A DNA stretch of 64,000 nucleotides, taken from assembly GCA_022113835.1 (NCBI GenBank), contig JAILWY010000018.1, positions 9,897,001 to 9,961,000 of the forward strand, in the 5' to 3' direction. The notes under the pieces were generated by a model. That model made no database searches. It saw nothing but the letters and a program-made list of their open reading frames with translations, and had not been told where the DNA came from. Made by a program: the position numbers and the translations under genes. Position 1 is the first letter of the stretch. Every line of letters starts with the position of its first letter. Origin of the DNA: Atopsyche davidsoni. Taxonomy: Eukaryota; Arthropoda; Insecta; Trichoptera; Hydrobiosidae. Below are positions 1 through 12,610 of this stretch, in pieces.

Positions 1-3000
1 TGTAATAATTTGTAAAAATGTGATTATTTATTTTATTAGACATATGTCATTCAGAATATACCAACTAAATTAGAAATTACATTTATAATTTACTAGTGTT
101 TTTTAACAACCTTTAATTACCGCTCGTTGAGTTACAGTTATCACATCTGGTTTTGATAAATATTTGTAAAATCTACAACAACCAAAAATCAGCAAAACAC
201 TTGTATTTTAATCATATTTGTATCTATCATAATATATTCAATTAAGTCTCATATTATTAAAATGTTAATATATAATTTTTTGAATTGAATCTTGTGCATA
301 GGCATGGAAATTTATAAAAACAATTTGAAAATGATTATTTCATTTTTGATACTGTTTAATTGTGTGAGATGCTTAAAGTGGAGATGATGTGCATGGAAAT
401 TTAATGTTTATTTTTTCTCTACCCATACTGTACAAATATTTATATATTTAAAACCATACCCAACCTATTATATCAGTGAAATAATAAACAATACATGAGT
501 AGATATGAAATAAGCTAAGTGACTTATTTTATTATTGTAGATATTTTATGTAGTTATGAATATAAAACAAATGCATAAAATAGTTTTTATTACATATTCT
601 ACATTTAATCAGTATGATCTTACAGTATGTGTATTTGTTTGCATAATTAACTTATTCAAATATTGTAAAGCCAAAGAGAAAATATAGCACTTAGGAAGAA
701 TAATTCTGCTTTAGTACAATAACAATATTATTTATAATATATTTTATCTATTCTTGCATAATTTATCTGAAACATTCATGAGAAATACTTTCCCTTCAAA
801 TCTTTGGTTTGATTTTTGTTTATCGAGAACTTAGAGCAAGCATGAATCAATTAAATTATTATGTATGAATATTTTCTTACTGCATTTGATAATAATATTA
901 ACAACATATTTTCTATTTTAGGATTTTTTCCTTCAGTGTATCACTGAAAATAGTGTCCTTTTATATCTAATTTGATCAAAGCAATATTTATAGAAGGTCA
1001 GAAAGGTATATCAAACATCTCATTTGGAAAATGAGGGCGCGATACCTCATATCATTTTTTTATAATTCTCATCATACACAGTCATATATTGCTTTCACCA
1101 TCTGTTCATTTTTCGCTATGCCAATAAAAAACAATACTGTGACACAGTAATTTTAAACCATTTTGGGTGGTAATATATATTATACTTATATAAATCAACT
1201 TATAATTTCTCAACTTTAATAAAAAGCAGATAGGATTTGTTTTAAAACTGGTCGATATGTTCGTTCACTTGGGGCGCATGGCTACTTGGACTGGAATAAA
1301 ACGGGTTTAAATCAAATTGATTTTCTAATAATTTGTCATAATAAGCATCTCTGATTTCAGTATTTCTTAAAATACGTCACTTTTCTCCTTATTTACTTAT
1401 AATGTGACTGTTGTTAAATACATTTATTTTCTTTTCAATCATTGTAATGATTATAACTGTATTTAATCGATCAAGCACTAGTTTTTCACCATTATACTAA
1501 AATAACATTTTGATCATACTGTTGTTTATTAAAAAGCATTGTAATAAAACTCTTGAGAGCACGACAACCAAAGACAGTGACATAAAGTATGTCAAATACT
1601 TGTTAATACAAATAATTTCAATAAACACCACATATCTTTTAGTTTTTAGTTATCAGAAATAAAATAATATTAATCATATTAATAAGGGTATGTATTTCAT
1701 GTACATCACAGCAAGTAGCAAAACCTACATCACATAAAATTAAAATTGCCCGTTTGTAAATTTTTATATTAATTGAACGTTTTGAATATTATTTTGTCTA
1801 TCACTCAATCCAAACTATTTCTGTCACCAATAGTAAGGATCAGCGGCAACATTAGTGTAAGTAGATAGAAATCTACTCATAAACAAAACAACGGTTGACC
1901 TCACACGAAGCCAACATCGAAGTCAATTAATAATTTATTTCGTTTGGTTCTGATTATTTCTTACAATACATTATCAGCCATAACCGGGTTATGACGAAAT
2001 GAATAATAGTTAATAGTTAACGTCACAGCCTTCATTTCAACAATATTGATTTTACAAACCTATTTAACAAATGCATGAACTTATGATGAATAGTTTTGTT
2101 TGTTTTATTTTTAGTTTTCTTATAATTTGATATGAATGAGCCAGAGAAAATATTTTATTCATAAATTGTTAAGATCGTTGGAAATCTTTCTCTCTGAATT
2201 AGCAGTATTGTAACATTATGTTGTAATTGTAACAAATTATTTAAAACACAAGCAATACTAAAGGAACCGTGTAGACTGACTGGCTTAACTATAAAGTCTG
2301 CAAATCCATTTCCATTTTTTACTGGAAAAGCTTTTGTTTGTTCGCCTTATTTCAATCAGTTTTCACTGGTCAGTCTGCAAGGAGCCTTATATAATTATAA
2401 TATATTGAAATTAATAATACATTTCTGTACATCTTTTATAAAAATTTTAATATATTTATTTAATTCTGTACATAAGCTATGGAGAATCAGCAATGATAAT
2501 GCATATCGTCTAGTGATCTATGCACTTATCCATTTAGTTTTTGTAAATATGAAACTTATAAACTTGTTTAATTATTTAAAAATATGCACAATATTATTTA
2601 TTCAGCATTTATAGAACTATACCAATGTAAAAAGTATTTTCTCTTAGTAGGTACTTATTGAAACGTGCAATCTTTGATAGTATTTATTTCTTTTGTATTC
2701 ATTTTTAGTTCAAAAATTTATGTATAGGAGCCGAGCTGGCTCAAGACTCTGTTAAACTGTGTACACATTATAGTAATTCAAGAAAGTTATTTATCAATAA
2801 ATTAACTCTATATGTTTATTTATTCAAAATAGAACTGTTGTTTGAATTTTTACTAATAACCTTGTTCATATTCCTCATAATGTTAGATATATATGACTGG
2901 CCGGCTTACAGGTGAGCACCGTTGACTCACAAACAGAAAGAGGCGAATGGTCTATTGATATACACAATGCTGTATGGTCTTTGGTGATTTGCAATAATTT

Positions 3001-4140
3001 AAAAAATATTTTTTACAAATATAATACGTACTTTATGTTTTCTTATTTTCATTAATATTACACATGCCACATTAAATTATGTCAGCCTTACACAAAATTT
3101 TCAAATAAATCTATTTGCATTTCTATTATTTATGTTGAATTTACACATGATAACACCAATTAGCTTACATAAAGACTAATGAATTTTTTGCATGTCTTGC
3201 CATTTACAATAATATACTTATAAAGTTAGGATATATAATATATTTTAAATACTGATGGTGTAATTTATTGTTATTGAATAAGCAATCAGTATCTGATTTT
3301 TTTCAATATTAGATTATTAAATTTAATACATTTGTTTTAATTTACATAAACTACGTATGATAAATTAGATAGTATAGGAAAATAATACATATCCAGAATA
3401 ATAAGATATTGGGGTATATTTAAAGAATAAGCTAAAAATAAATGACTAAAAGGAAAATAATTTGATTTCTATTAAACATGAGTTATTTATTAAGGAAACT
3501 ACTTACATTGTTTCTGAAAGTGCTTATTTAATCTGCCCAGAAAGCTTTTAGTAAAAGTAATTAGTAACTTAACAAAAGTATGGGCTTTGTTCTTCTATCT
3601 TTAATTAAATTGATCTCACAGTTTTATGAATATTTATTATGTATATTTTATATTCGATTATTATAAGCAATGTTTATGTTGACATCGTATGATTTCGGTA
3701 AATCATATATTTCAAGATAATTATTTCATAAAAAAAACTTTTCAACTTTCTTTTACGACTGACAAATTGTTTCGCGCTTATTTTATAGTACCATACGACT
3801 TTTTTATGAGTTCTTCTACGATTTTGTCGGGAAAATCGCAAAATAATTACGAACTCACGATACGATTTGTCGGTCGGTTGATGACAGTGCTGGGACGTGG
3901 AAAAGGGAGATCGGCCACCGCTTGACATCAACTTGAGCACGACTGAAGAGACCTATTTTATGGATCGCGTGATGTCGTTGATCGGTGCATGCTATCATTG
4001 TTGAATTTACAAAAAAAAACTCAATTCATTAAGTAATGCAATAACGACACAAAATAAACTTCAAAATAATAATTCAATGATTCGCAGCTTTTGGTTACAT
4101 ATATTGAAATATATTTTTAATAGACTATTACGATAACGTG
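1..4140. other. AT-rich non-coding DNA
   Basis: No coding region, RNA gene or clear repeat can be supported here. The sequence is strongly AT-rich with frequent stops in all frames. A short inverted repeat with 7-bp arms, CATAACC and GGTTATG, sits at 1979-1993. The two overlapping open frames on opposite strands near 3674-3940 have no recognisable domain and look like chance. Confidence 0.6.
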
Positions 4141-4440
4141 CATACCGATCCAGTCGTGAGAGAAGTAGAAGGGAGCACGAAAACCAGTCGCCGGTACTAA
4201 ATCCGTGTCCGAAATAAATTGGGCCCTTTCAAATTAGCTCTCTTTGTCCTGTTGCTTCGTTCCCCATTTTCTTTTCAATATGTGCCCCCGTCCAATTAAT
4301 CCTGACTCTCCGTTGCTAAGCGACGGGAAAACTACCACTCGTTTGGATTCCTGTTTCTGCGAGCACACGTCCCCCCCGGGGAGGGGATGGCCGCGATTAA
4401 TATCCTAATAATGGACACGTCACTCCGGCGCGGTACTCAG
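4141..4440. other. GC-richer island with X-box-like site
   Basis: A block of raised GC content in AT-rich surroundings, without a convincing open frame. At 4311-4325 it contains an imperfect inverted repeat, CGTTGCTAAGCGACG, that resembles an RFX-type X-box. A run of seven C followed by GGGG lies near 4371. A regulatory role is inference from composition and motif only. Confidence 0.3.
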
Positions 4441-5630
4441 AAAACGCCATTCGTATTGTGTCTCCTAAACTAATACAATAAAATAATATTACTCTTCTAC
4501 CCCCATAATATACTAACGATATAGTCGAATCCGTAGTAAGTCAATGTACATTTTTATTTTTTCCTACTCTTAAAAAATATAACCTATAATATATATTTCT
4601 AAAATATACCAAAAACCTATTTGGATTAATATTTATATTTCGGTTATTAATTTTTGATGATTATTATGAAATTTTATTCAAACCATATTTCAGGCTGATT
4701 TTTTAAGATATCGTAATATCTCTCAGTTTTTAATTTATATTATTTTCTAGATTTATTTTTTTATCGCATCAAAATTATGGCCGAATTCAATTCTCTGTTT
4801 ATTAAACTATAAAATAAGTAACGATACTTAAGTTGGACATTTTGCATACCAAATGGGTACCCTATGGCTTAATATAAAATAGTAAAATGGTTTTTATGAT
4901 CGCGGGGACTTTCCATCTACATTTTACGATCACCCTGTTTACTTTGCCTGTAGTGTTGGCAAACAAAGAGTCGCTAAAAGCCTGTTGCCTCTGGAGAGTA
5001 TTGGATCGAGAAAATGCACTCTCTTGGAAAACACGGCGAAACTATAAACACCGCGAAGTTTAATACATTACTGGGTTAGTTATATCCCACTAATGCCTTC
5101 TATTGTATTCCTGAAGAACAATGAGCATTTAAATACCTTTTATGTAAATGTGTACTGCATACAGTGTTACTTACTCAAAGCTGCTTCTCTGCTCGTAGAG
5201 TAAGAAATAAATAAAATTATACTAACGATACTTACGAGTACAGTGGCAGTTGTAAATACTGATACATCGACAACTAATATTTACTTGCCCAAAAATGTAA
5301 AGAGATAATTTTGGTTTCAATTTCGTCACCACTCATGGTTGCCATCGGCGAGTAGAATGAATTTAGAGTAACCCTCCCCGTCGAAAAAAAACTATCGAAG
5401 CCTGACGGCCGCAATTATCTTTGACTACTTCCTACTGTTTTCCAATATGCTGTTTTTTTTTACTTCCTCCTGCTCTTGCAGAGTAGCGTGGCCATAGAGT
5501 CAGCGTACATAGATTATCTGACCTTGAAAATTTGCCTCTCATAGAGTTATGTGTAATATTTATTGGTGCTGTAAAATCAATATGTAAGTTACCAGTGCTA
5601 GCTAGACAAAAGCAACCAAAAATCTGTATT
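4441..5630. other. AT-rich non-coding DNA
   Basis: Apart from modest GC patches near 4900-5050 and 5330-5420, nothing recognisable is seen. No supported gene or repeat. Confidence 0.55.
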
Positions 5631-6075
5631 CAATTAAGTTTAAAGTCATCGCTGCGGAACGATCCTGGCAATTGCAGTTCTGAGGGATCCCTCGCGACCC
5701 CCGGCGTTCCGGGTCGCCACCGGCCACCGGCCGCCCCGCACAAAGGACCTTAATGCGTGCCAAAGCAATTGGAAGCAAACGAGAGGATCTCGTTCCGAGG
5801 GGGTGAACATCGGGCAACCCTTTGTTCCCTAATAGTTGCGTTAATGGCTTACTACTTACTGGCTTAATAGCGGGCCCGCGATCGCACATGACGTCTGACT
5901 TCATCGTCTCCGTCAAAGGAAGAAAACTTGATGAGAAGTTTAACGCTTAGGAAACTGAGTAGCGCTGTATTGTGAAAGTTATGCTCTCGCAAGTTGGGCG
6001 CAAGGAAGCAAGCCTGAGTGCTTTGCTTAAGTTTAACCGGATGTAGGCGCAAAGCCTTGCGTCTTATAAACCTCA
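5631..6075. other. GC-rich island, possible regulatory element
   Basis: The 5640-5900 part is markedly GC-rich, with direct ACCGGCC iterations near 5720. A Sox-type motif CTTTGTTC lies at 5820-5827. Open frames on both strands across the island reflect low stop density in GC-rich DNA and show no domain. Candidate cis-regulatory element by inference only. Confidence 0.3.
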
Positions 6076-8400
6076 TGCTTAAATTGTGTGAAAAAGCAAA
6101 TAAACCACTGACGGCTCATGTGTAATTCTGATTAGCGTCTATTTAGTTGTTATTAATTTTTATAATTAAGATTTATAGCATAAAAAAAACTCTTTGAATG
6201 ACAAACTTGCTGATAATTATAGAGGTGTTAATTATTGGTGTTAGTGATTGGTAAATTCCAGAGTCGTAAGTAAGTTGAACACAGTTAAAGTTGCTTTTTA
6301 TCACTGATTGCTAATTTATTTATCTCCAAAGTGCCGCCCGTGAATATTTAAATATTTTTCCTGTGCTGGTTCACAACTAAAATCAAAGTTGTGTGGTTTT
6401 ATTTTTTAATTATTAAAAGCATTTTTTAGTTTGGATTTGAATATGTTTTGAAGCTTTACTATTTTCTTATGAAAAATATGTAGGTAATACTAAACTTATG
6501 ACACCTAACACTATTATATCAAATAAGATTCGTTCCAAATAGATACCAAGTCGCCCTTTTCAGATAAAACCGTAAATTCTTATTTGAGTCATTGGATTTA
6601 TGAAGGATAACAATAAAAATCTATTAAGTTTTTGTTATGTTTAGGTACTAATAATAAACACAGTGATTAAAAAATTGCAAATTGATTATTATTTATAGTC
6701 TAGAGAATTTATTAGCGGTGATTGTTGAACGCCGGCGCCATGGACATATTATATTAATAATAACGCACGCAGTTTATGATACATGGTGAAAAGTTGTTTA
6801 AATACTCTGATAATACACATCCATGTTGTTATGTAGACTCCAATCAAAACAAATAATATTGTAAATGACAAGTATTATTTGAAATAATATCAAATGTTAC
6901 GGCTTAGGAACAATAGTGATTTGATAAAGTACTGTAATTGGCCTCTAACCAATTAACGGTACCACCATGTTTGTCCAAATAGATTTTTACATTAAAATTA
7001 CAATAATTTGCATATTAAGTAACATTAAATTCTTTGGAACATTTTATTAATTAATTAATATATATAATTTTTTAATTGTTTTTTTCTTCATCAGTCGAAC
7101 CATAAGTATTTTTCATAAATGTATTAAGAGCACGGTAAAAACAAAATTTTATTGAATAAGAATGTGAAGCCTGTTGGCAATTTGCGATTTTGATCGGAAT
7201 TTGATAATTTAATATACTCGTAATTGGCCATAAACAAGTACACGCTTCAACTGAAATTATTGCGTATATATTTTTTAAATATTAGATAAGTTGATGTATA
7301 ATAGATTCAAATCGATAAATGTATATGGTCAACGCTTTTATAGAAAGCAAGAACTCTGAACGTACAGATTGGAACTATCTTAGCTCAAAGCTTCACTGGA
7401 AAAATGGTTGAAATGGCAGAAGAGGTGAACTCAATATCAAATTCTAATCAATTAGAGTTAGTAATTGTTATGTAATACATTTTTAAATTCATGTAATACC
7501 TTAATATACAATAATGCTAAGCTGAGAACATTTTTTCCTGAAGTGCTAATTTAAAAAAAACTGGAAAGCATAATTTCAAACATTTAAAATTTTATTTCAA
7601 AAACGGTCGTTTATGACTTTCACAAAGCTTCTATATAAAAGGCTTACAAAGATCCAGCACAAAACATAAATAATGAATACATTTAGCCAAAGACAGGACT
7701 GCGGTCAGAGAAACATCTTTGTGGTAGCTTCCGAATAAAAAAATACAACGTAACAATAAGACTAATAATCGTTTGTTATTTTCTTACTATAAATTATGCT
7801 TTTCAGGGCTACATTTATTTATCTTGTTAGCAAAGAACGATTCACCTCATCAATATATTTAGAGATATACATTTTCTGGTTGGAGAGCAATAAAATAATA
7901 ACATAAAATACATCTTTTAATTAATTTATTTTTTACACTAAAAGCGAAACTACAAAAAAGGATATAAGTATTTTTGCAAAAGTGCTATCATTTATTTTCT
8001 AATGTAATCATTATCAAAACTGTCATACATTTCTAATTAAATATTTATCTTCGTGAAAAAAATACACATATCAAATAAAAGCATCATTTACAAAAAGAAA
8101 TAATCTCCACAAAATAATTTTCTCATTAAAGCATTTTGTAAAAAATAAATAATGTAAGAGGTAGAAGATATTTTTATATCGCCTCCGTTGTTTTTATCTC
8201 AAAACATTTAAAAGACTTTTACTGTATCGTTGCACATTAACTGAGAGTCAAAATAGCAGCTCATTATCATATGTGTCTTTATTTTACTTTCGCATTATCA
8301 TTTACATTGTATAAATACAAAATTCTTAAGCAACAAATTATAAATTGCCAATCGTAAACTACCTGACTTATTATATTTACTCTGTATCGAGAATCAATTA
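6076..8400. other. AT-rich non-coding DNA
   Basis: No open frame, RNA gene or structured repeat is supportable. Short A- and T-runs are common. I see nothing further. Confidence 0.6.
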
Positions 8401-9280
8401 TATATTCGTGTGCTGCGATACCAGGTATCTGGGGTTGGCATCTCCCGCTCGTGGCATCATTTAAAAAGACTATCGCGTTACAGCCGCCATCGATACGGGA
8501 TCCAAGGCATTACGCAAAGCTTCCTCTTGAAGTTTTAAGACGTCTCCGGGGACTTTATGCAAATTTCATACCGTCAACTGCTATTAACTCACAGCAGAAT
8601 TATGAAGAAACGTAATGTGAGTGAACAGGGCTGCCACTCCATGTAACTTTACTATCAAATATCCGGCTAAAATACTGTAACCTACAAAAATGTCACATTT
8701 TATTAATGGAAATGTGAATCTTATTGAATATAAGCCACCTCATAATTCATAAGTATAATGAAAATATTGCACCGAAAAATAAATATTAAATAAAACTTCA
8801 CATAGCGCTTTTTAAAAACCAAAATAACGTAATTTTTTCAGGAGAAAAGAAATCGCCAATATCGAAATAACTCAATAGTTATTGCCGTTTGAAACATTTA
8901 ATCCAATAACCCACGATGCAATCAGGGACTGGTGTCGATACTCCGGCCTCTCTAAGCGGGCCCTTTTTATAATGAACAGTAATATCACCGCCAGACCTTT
9001 CCGATCAACATTACTTATGCAAATGCCGGAGGTACCTTCCCCGGGTCGCGGAGGCTAAAGCTCCCTAACTACCGTCCCTTTGTTCTACGGCGCGTGCATT
9101 TATTTAGCGAGAAGGTTCGCCTCTCCATTCTTCTCCGTAATGTCTTTGGATTAAGGTTATGTTGTTCCTCTTGAAAATGTCTCTCGCCAGGGGAGTGCTG
9201 GACTTGAAACTATCTGGATTTATTTCCACGGGCGAAGATTACAAGAGCATATAAAACTCCCGTGCGAAATTCTTCTATGT
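8401..9280. other. Mixed island with two POU octamers and a Sox motif
   Basis: Two sub-blocks of higher GC (8400-8600 and 8930-9240) lie in AT-rich DNA. Each contains a perfect octamer ATGCAAAT, at 8557-8564 and 9017-9024. The second block also has a Sox-type CTTTGTTC at 9078-9085. POU and Sox factors often bind together in neural and early-embryonic enhancers, so an enhancer is plausible, but the motifs are short enough to occur by chance. No open reading frame. Confidence 0.3.
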
Positions 9281-12200
9281 TGGTTGTTATTTCAATTTAA
9301 TTCGAAAGCACCATCGAGACATATCCGGTTATAAATTTCGATGTATCCAATGTGAAATTGTTAATGAAAATATTTGTTTTTATTACTTATGAAATAGAAA
9401 ATTGTCAAATAAATAATTGGGACACAGTATTTAAACATTTTACATGTTTTTTTTTGGATGTACATAAATTGATAGCTAAATTTTGAACTAACTAGCGTTT
9501 GAGTATTTCAAAAGTATAAACTAATGCCTCTAATATTAAATCGAGTATGTTTAGAGTGTTAGCTTAATTTAGATTATAGTTTGCATTCAATAATATTAAA
9601 ATATTTATACAAAATACTACTGCATCATCAAGATTAGGAAAAAATATTTATAATAACGAGGTCATTCCTGACCTCTGACTAATAAGGTATTTTTGCAAAA
9701 GTACTTTGGCACCTGCGCCAAATTAATACGCCGACCTTATCTAACCGCACCCAATGTCGATGCAAGGATCGTGATTAAAATGGACAGTACTGATAATTAA
9801 TGATTATATAATTAATTTTATCATTCTTGCATAGTGGCTTGATTGTGTAAAATGACAGAGATGAATTTCAAAACTAGCAGAAAACATGTTTTTTTTGTCA
9901 CCTTCGACACAGATTTGTTAATAACAAGCCTTGATGTAATATTGAGACTTATGTCATAGCGTTGAGCCTATTAATAACACACACAGTAACACTTTGTTCC
10001 TCTCGCATTAGTGATTATGGCTTCACTTATCGGAGTCAAGAGAGAAATATGGTACCCATTTGGAACACCAATATTTTCAACTACAAATAGTGTGCATTGC
10101 ATGATTAGTGCTACAAGCAGCAGAATTTTATTAATATTGATATTTTGTCATTTTTTTTTAAACATATAATACCAATACAATAAAATAGACATATTTTAAT
10201 GAACTCCATTCGAATATTTAGATTAAATCGATGCTGCAATACTGCGGTATAAGTGTAAAATATACGATTTCCCTATTAAATGGGCACATCAAAGTTTTTA
10301 GATTGGCAGATAAGACACATAATGTATTGAAAATGCCAATAATTTGACCCATCTTACCAATAATAGTTCAATTAGATTTTATCTGGAATAAAGGACTCCA
10401 CGTCATAAATAAGATTGCCAGAATACGGTCATAAAATCGAACATACTCACTATTTCACCCAATTTGTTTTATTTTTTCATATATATATATATATGTATAG
10501 ATCCGAATCTAGTTTGTGACAATATTGCTATATGAGATTTTTTATTTTACAAGTAATGCTTGATGTTTTATAAAGTTGTTATTGTAAATTTTTATGACGA
10601 AAATAATGTCAAAAATAGTAAATTCCCATATAAATAAACAACTCCAGATAGGGGCCAGTGCCGGTTCGTGAGTCCCCAAACCACTTGCCATGGGTCTGAG
10701 ATAACCGGTTTTGCTTTATCCTGCAGACGTGATCTTCCATTTGCTCAGTGTAAGCCTCCACTCTGGCTTCCAACATTTTTAAACATTGCCAACAATACGT
10801 TTTTGAACGTTTTATTTTCAAAATAAAAAATCGTTTAATAAACTTCACGTTCAGCACGACATTAAATAAAAACAATAGTATTTAAAATAAAAATATTGGG
10901 TATTCTTACACAAACGATATAAAAATATAATGGTTAATTAAGGTTGATAATAATATGATAAGTAAATAAATTACTATGTTAATTTCTGGAGTTTTTAATA
11001 TTTTTTTGTATATACAACTAGAACCTGTACTTTTTCTCCGCGCACCCGCGTCCTGCGATCTCTGGCGCGGTGATAGGAAAACAAGCTTCGAAACAAACAA
11101 TCGGCTGGAGATTAAGTAAATCATTGTATTGTGAAAAACCAGTTTGGAACACATTGAGTTTTTATTACATAATATATAACGTGTTTTGTATGAAACAATC
11201 TAAATGCTCTGTGACTAACAAATCAAGTCTGAACAAAAACAAATCAGCTAAAATCAAAATGGAGTTTGGTTATCTTAATTATGACTCTTATGGTAATCAT
11301 ATCATTAGAATATATTATAGAATATAAAATCAACCATTTTATAAAATTTATTGTTGCTATATTTTTCGGTTATTTTATTATTTTATATTGGTTAGTTTAA
11401 ATGATGTCAGCCTCCCCACCTCTACGGTTTATATTATATTGTAAATTTTACCATCGTGAATGGCCAATTTATATTTTACTGCATTTATCATTTTATTCTA
11501 TTTTATGCGATAACGGTCTCCTCTTGTTAATTTACAAGAGAACACTTTTTATATTCTGAAATATGTCATAAAAACCTTTACATCTAGCGAAGGCTTAAGA
11601 TATAAAACTCAGATGATGTCACATGTCCCAATATTATACGAGACATCTGGTAGTAAAATTTTGTTTCTGGGTTAAAAGCGATATCTCTCTAGGCTCAGCA
11701 TCTTAACCCAGATAAGCCTCGAGTATATTTACATTGATGGCGAGCCCTACATTTAATTCTTTGTTTGGCTCCACTCTGACCTTTGTGAGACCGTTTCTTC
11801 GCTGTCGTGAACGCGGCTCGGAGCCGTCGGCTCTCCGAGCATCGCCAGCGCAAGACGCCTGGTCCCGAGCCAAACTGCCGCAGTCGTTAATGTTGCAATC
11901 CATCCAGATCTGAGCACATCGTTAGTCGGCTAATCTCGCATCTCTTGGTTCGGTGCCGTGAACTTTGCATTGTGTTGCTCGAAGCCTGGTGTGCTCAATC
12001 TCTGCTACTTCTCGAACAACAATAATAATAATATAATATATTATATATATAATTTTACTAAAAAAAATTTATTAAATTTTACTTGAGTGTTTCTCAATAA
12101 TAATTCTCTGTATGTGAAAATAATAGAATATAAAATTTAGAGACAGCCAGTACTGTCAAACGGGTCAATAATTTGTGGTTAAAGAGAAGAGAAATATCAT

Positions 12201-12360
12201 ATTTTATACGAAAAACAATTTTTATACAAGTATTGAATGTCACTTGTTTCCTATATTTATGATTGGCTTGGATAATTTTTACCAAACCAACCGTGCTATT
12301 TGAGGGATCCAAAATCTATCCATTCAGATCTTGCGAATGTAGAGCCTAAGAAACTGATGG
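9281..12360. other. AT-rich non-coding DNA with two small islands
   Basis: Mostly featureless. A short AT dinucleotide tract sits at 10479-10494. The moderately GC-rich patch at about 10640-10800 is open on the minus strand for 88 codons (10609-10875) but matches nothing I recognise. A second patch at 11700-11960 has higher GC and an open minus frame of 66 codons, also without a domain. Neither is called as a gene. Confidence 0.5.
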
Positions 12361-12439
12361 CGGCGTTGATTACCCCTGGGGACTGTAGTGGTCTACGGTT
12401 AGGCTGAAACCAGTTGTAGTTGTGCAGGGCGCGCGCTCG

Positions 12440-12515
12440 GCACGCCCGCATGGCCTAGTGGGGCTCCGGGCCCGCTCGCGGTCGCGGCTTCGAGTCCAGG
12501 TCAGGCCAGGCCCCA
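12440..12515 (+). repeat. tRNA-derived SINE-like head (degenerate)
   Basis: The sequence has an RNA polymerase III A-box-like element, TGGCCTAGTGG, at about 12451-12461. It is followed at tRNA-like spacing by a B-box-like GCTTCGAGTCC near 12488-12498. This pairing is typical of insect tRNA-derived SINEs. The surrounding GC-rich stretch (12370-12600) may be the rest of the element, but no tail or target-site duplication was identified. No cloverleaf with a usable anticodon was found, so a functional tRNA gene is unlikely. Confidence 0.4.
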
Positions 12516-12610
12516 CACTCCAGGCTCCACAGCAGATTTCTCTTGTTTCGCTCCATCTGAAAAACTCATGCACTCGAACCGCAGGCGGATTAGTTTTAAG
12601 TCTTCTCTTT

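Noticed and set aside
5602..5916. 104-codon minus-strand frame
   Set aside because: Lies in a GC-rich island, no domain, overlaps a plus-strand frame equally open; most likely chance.
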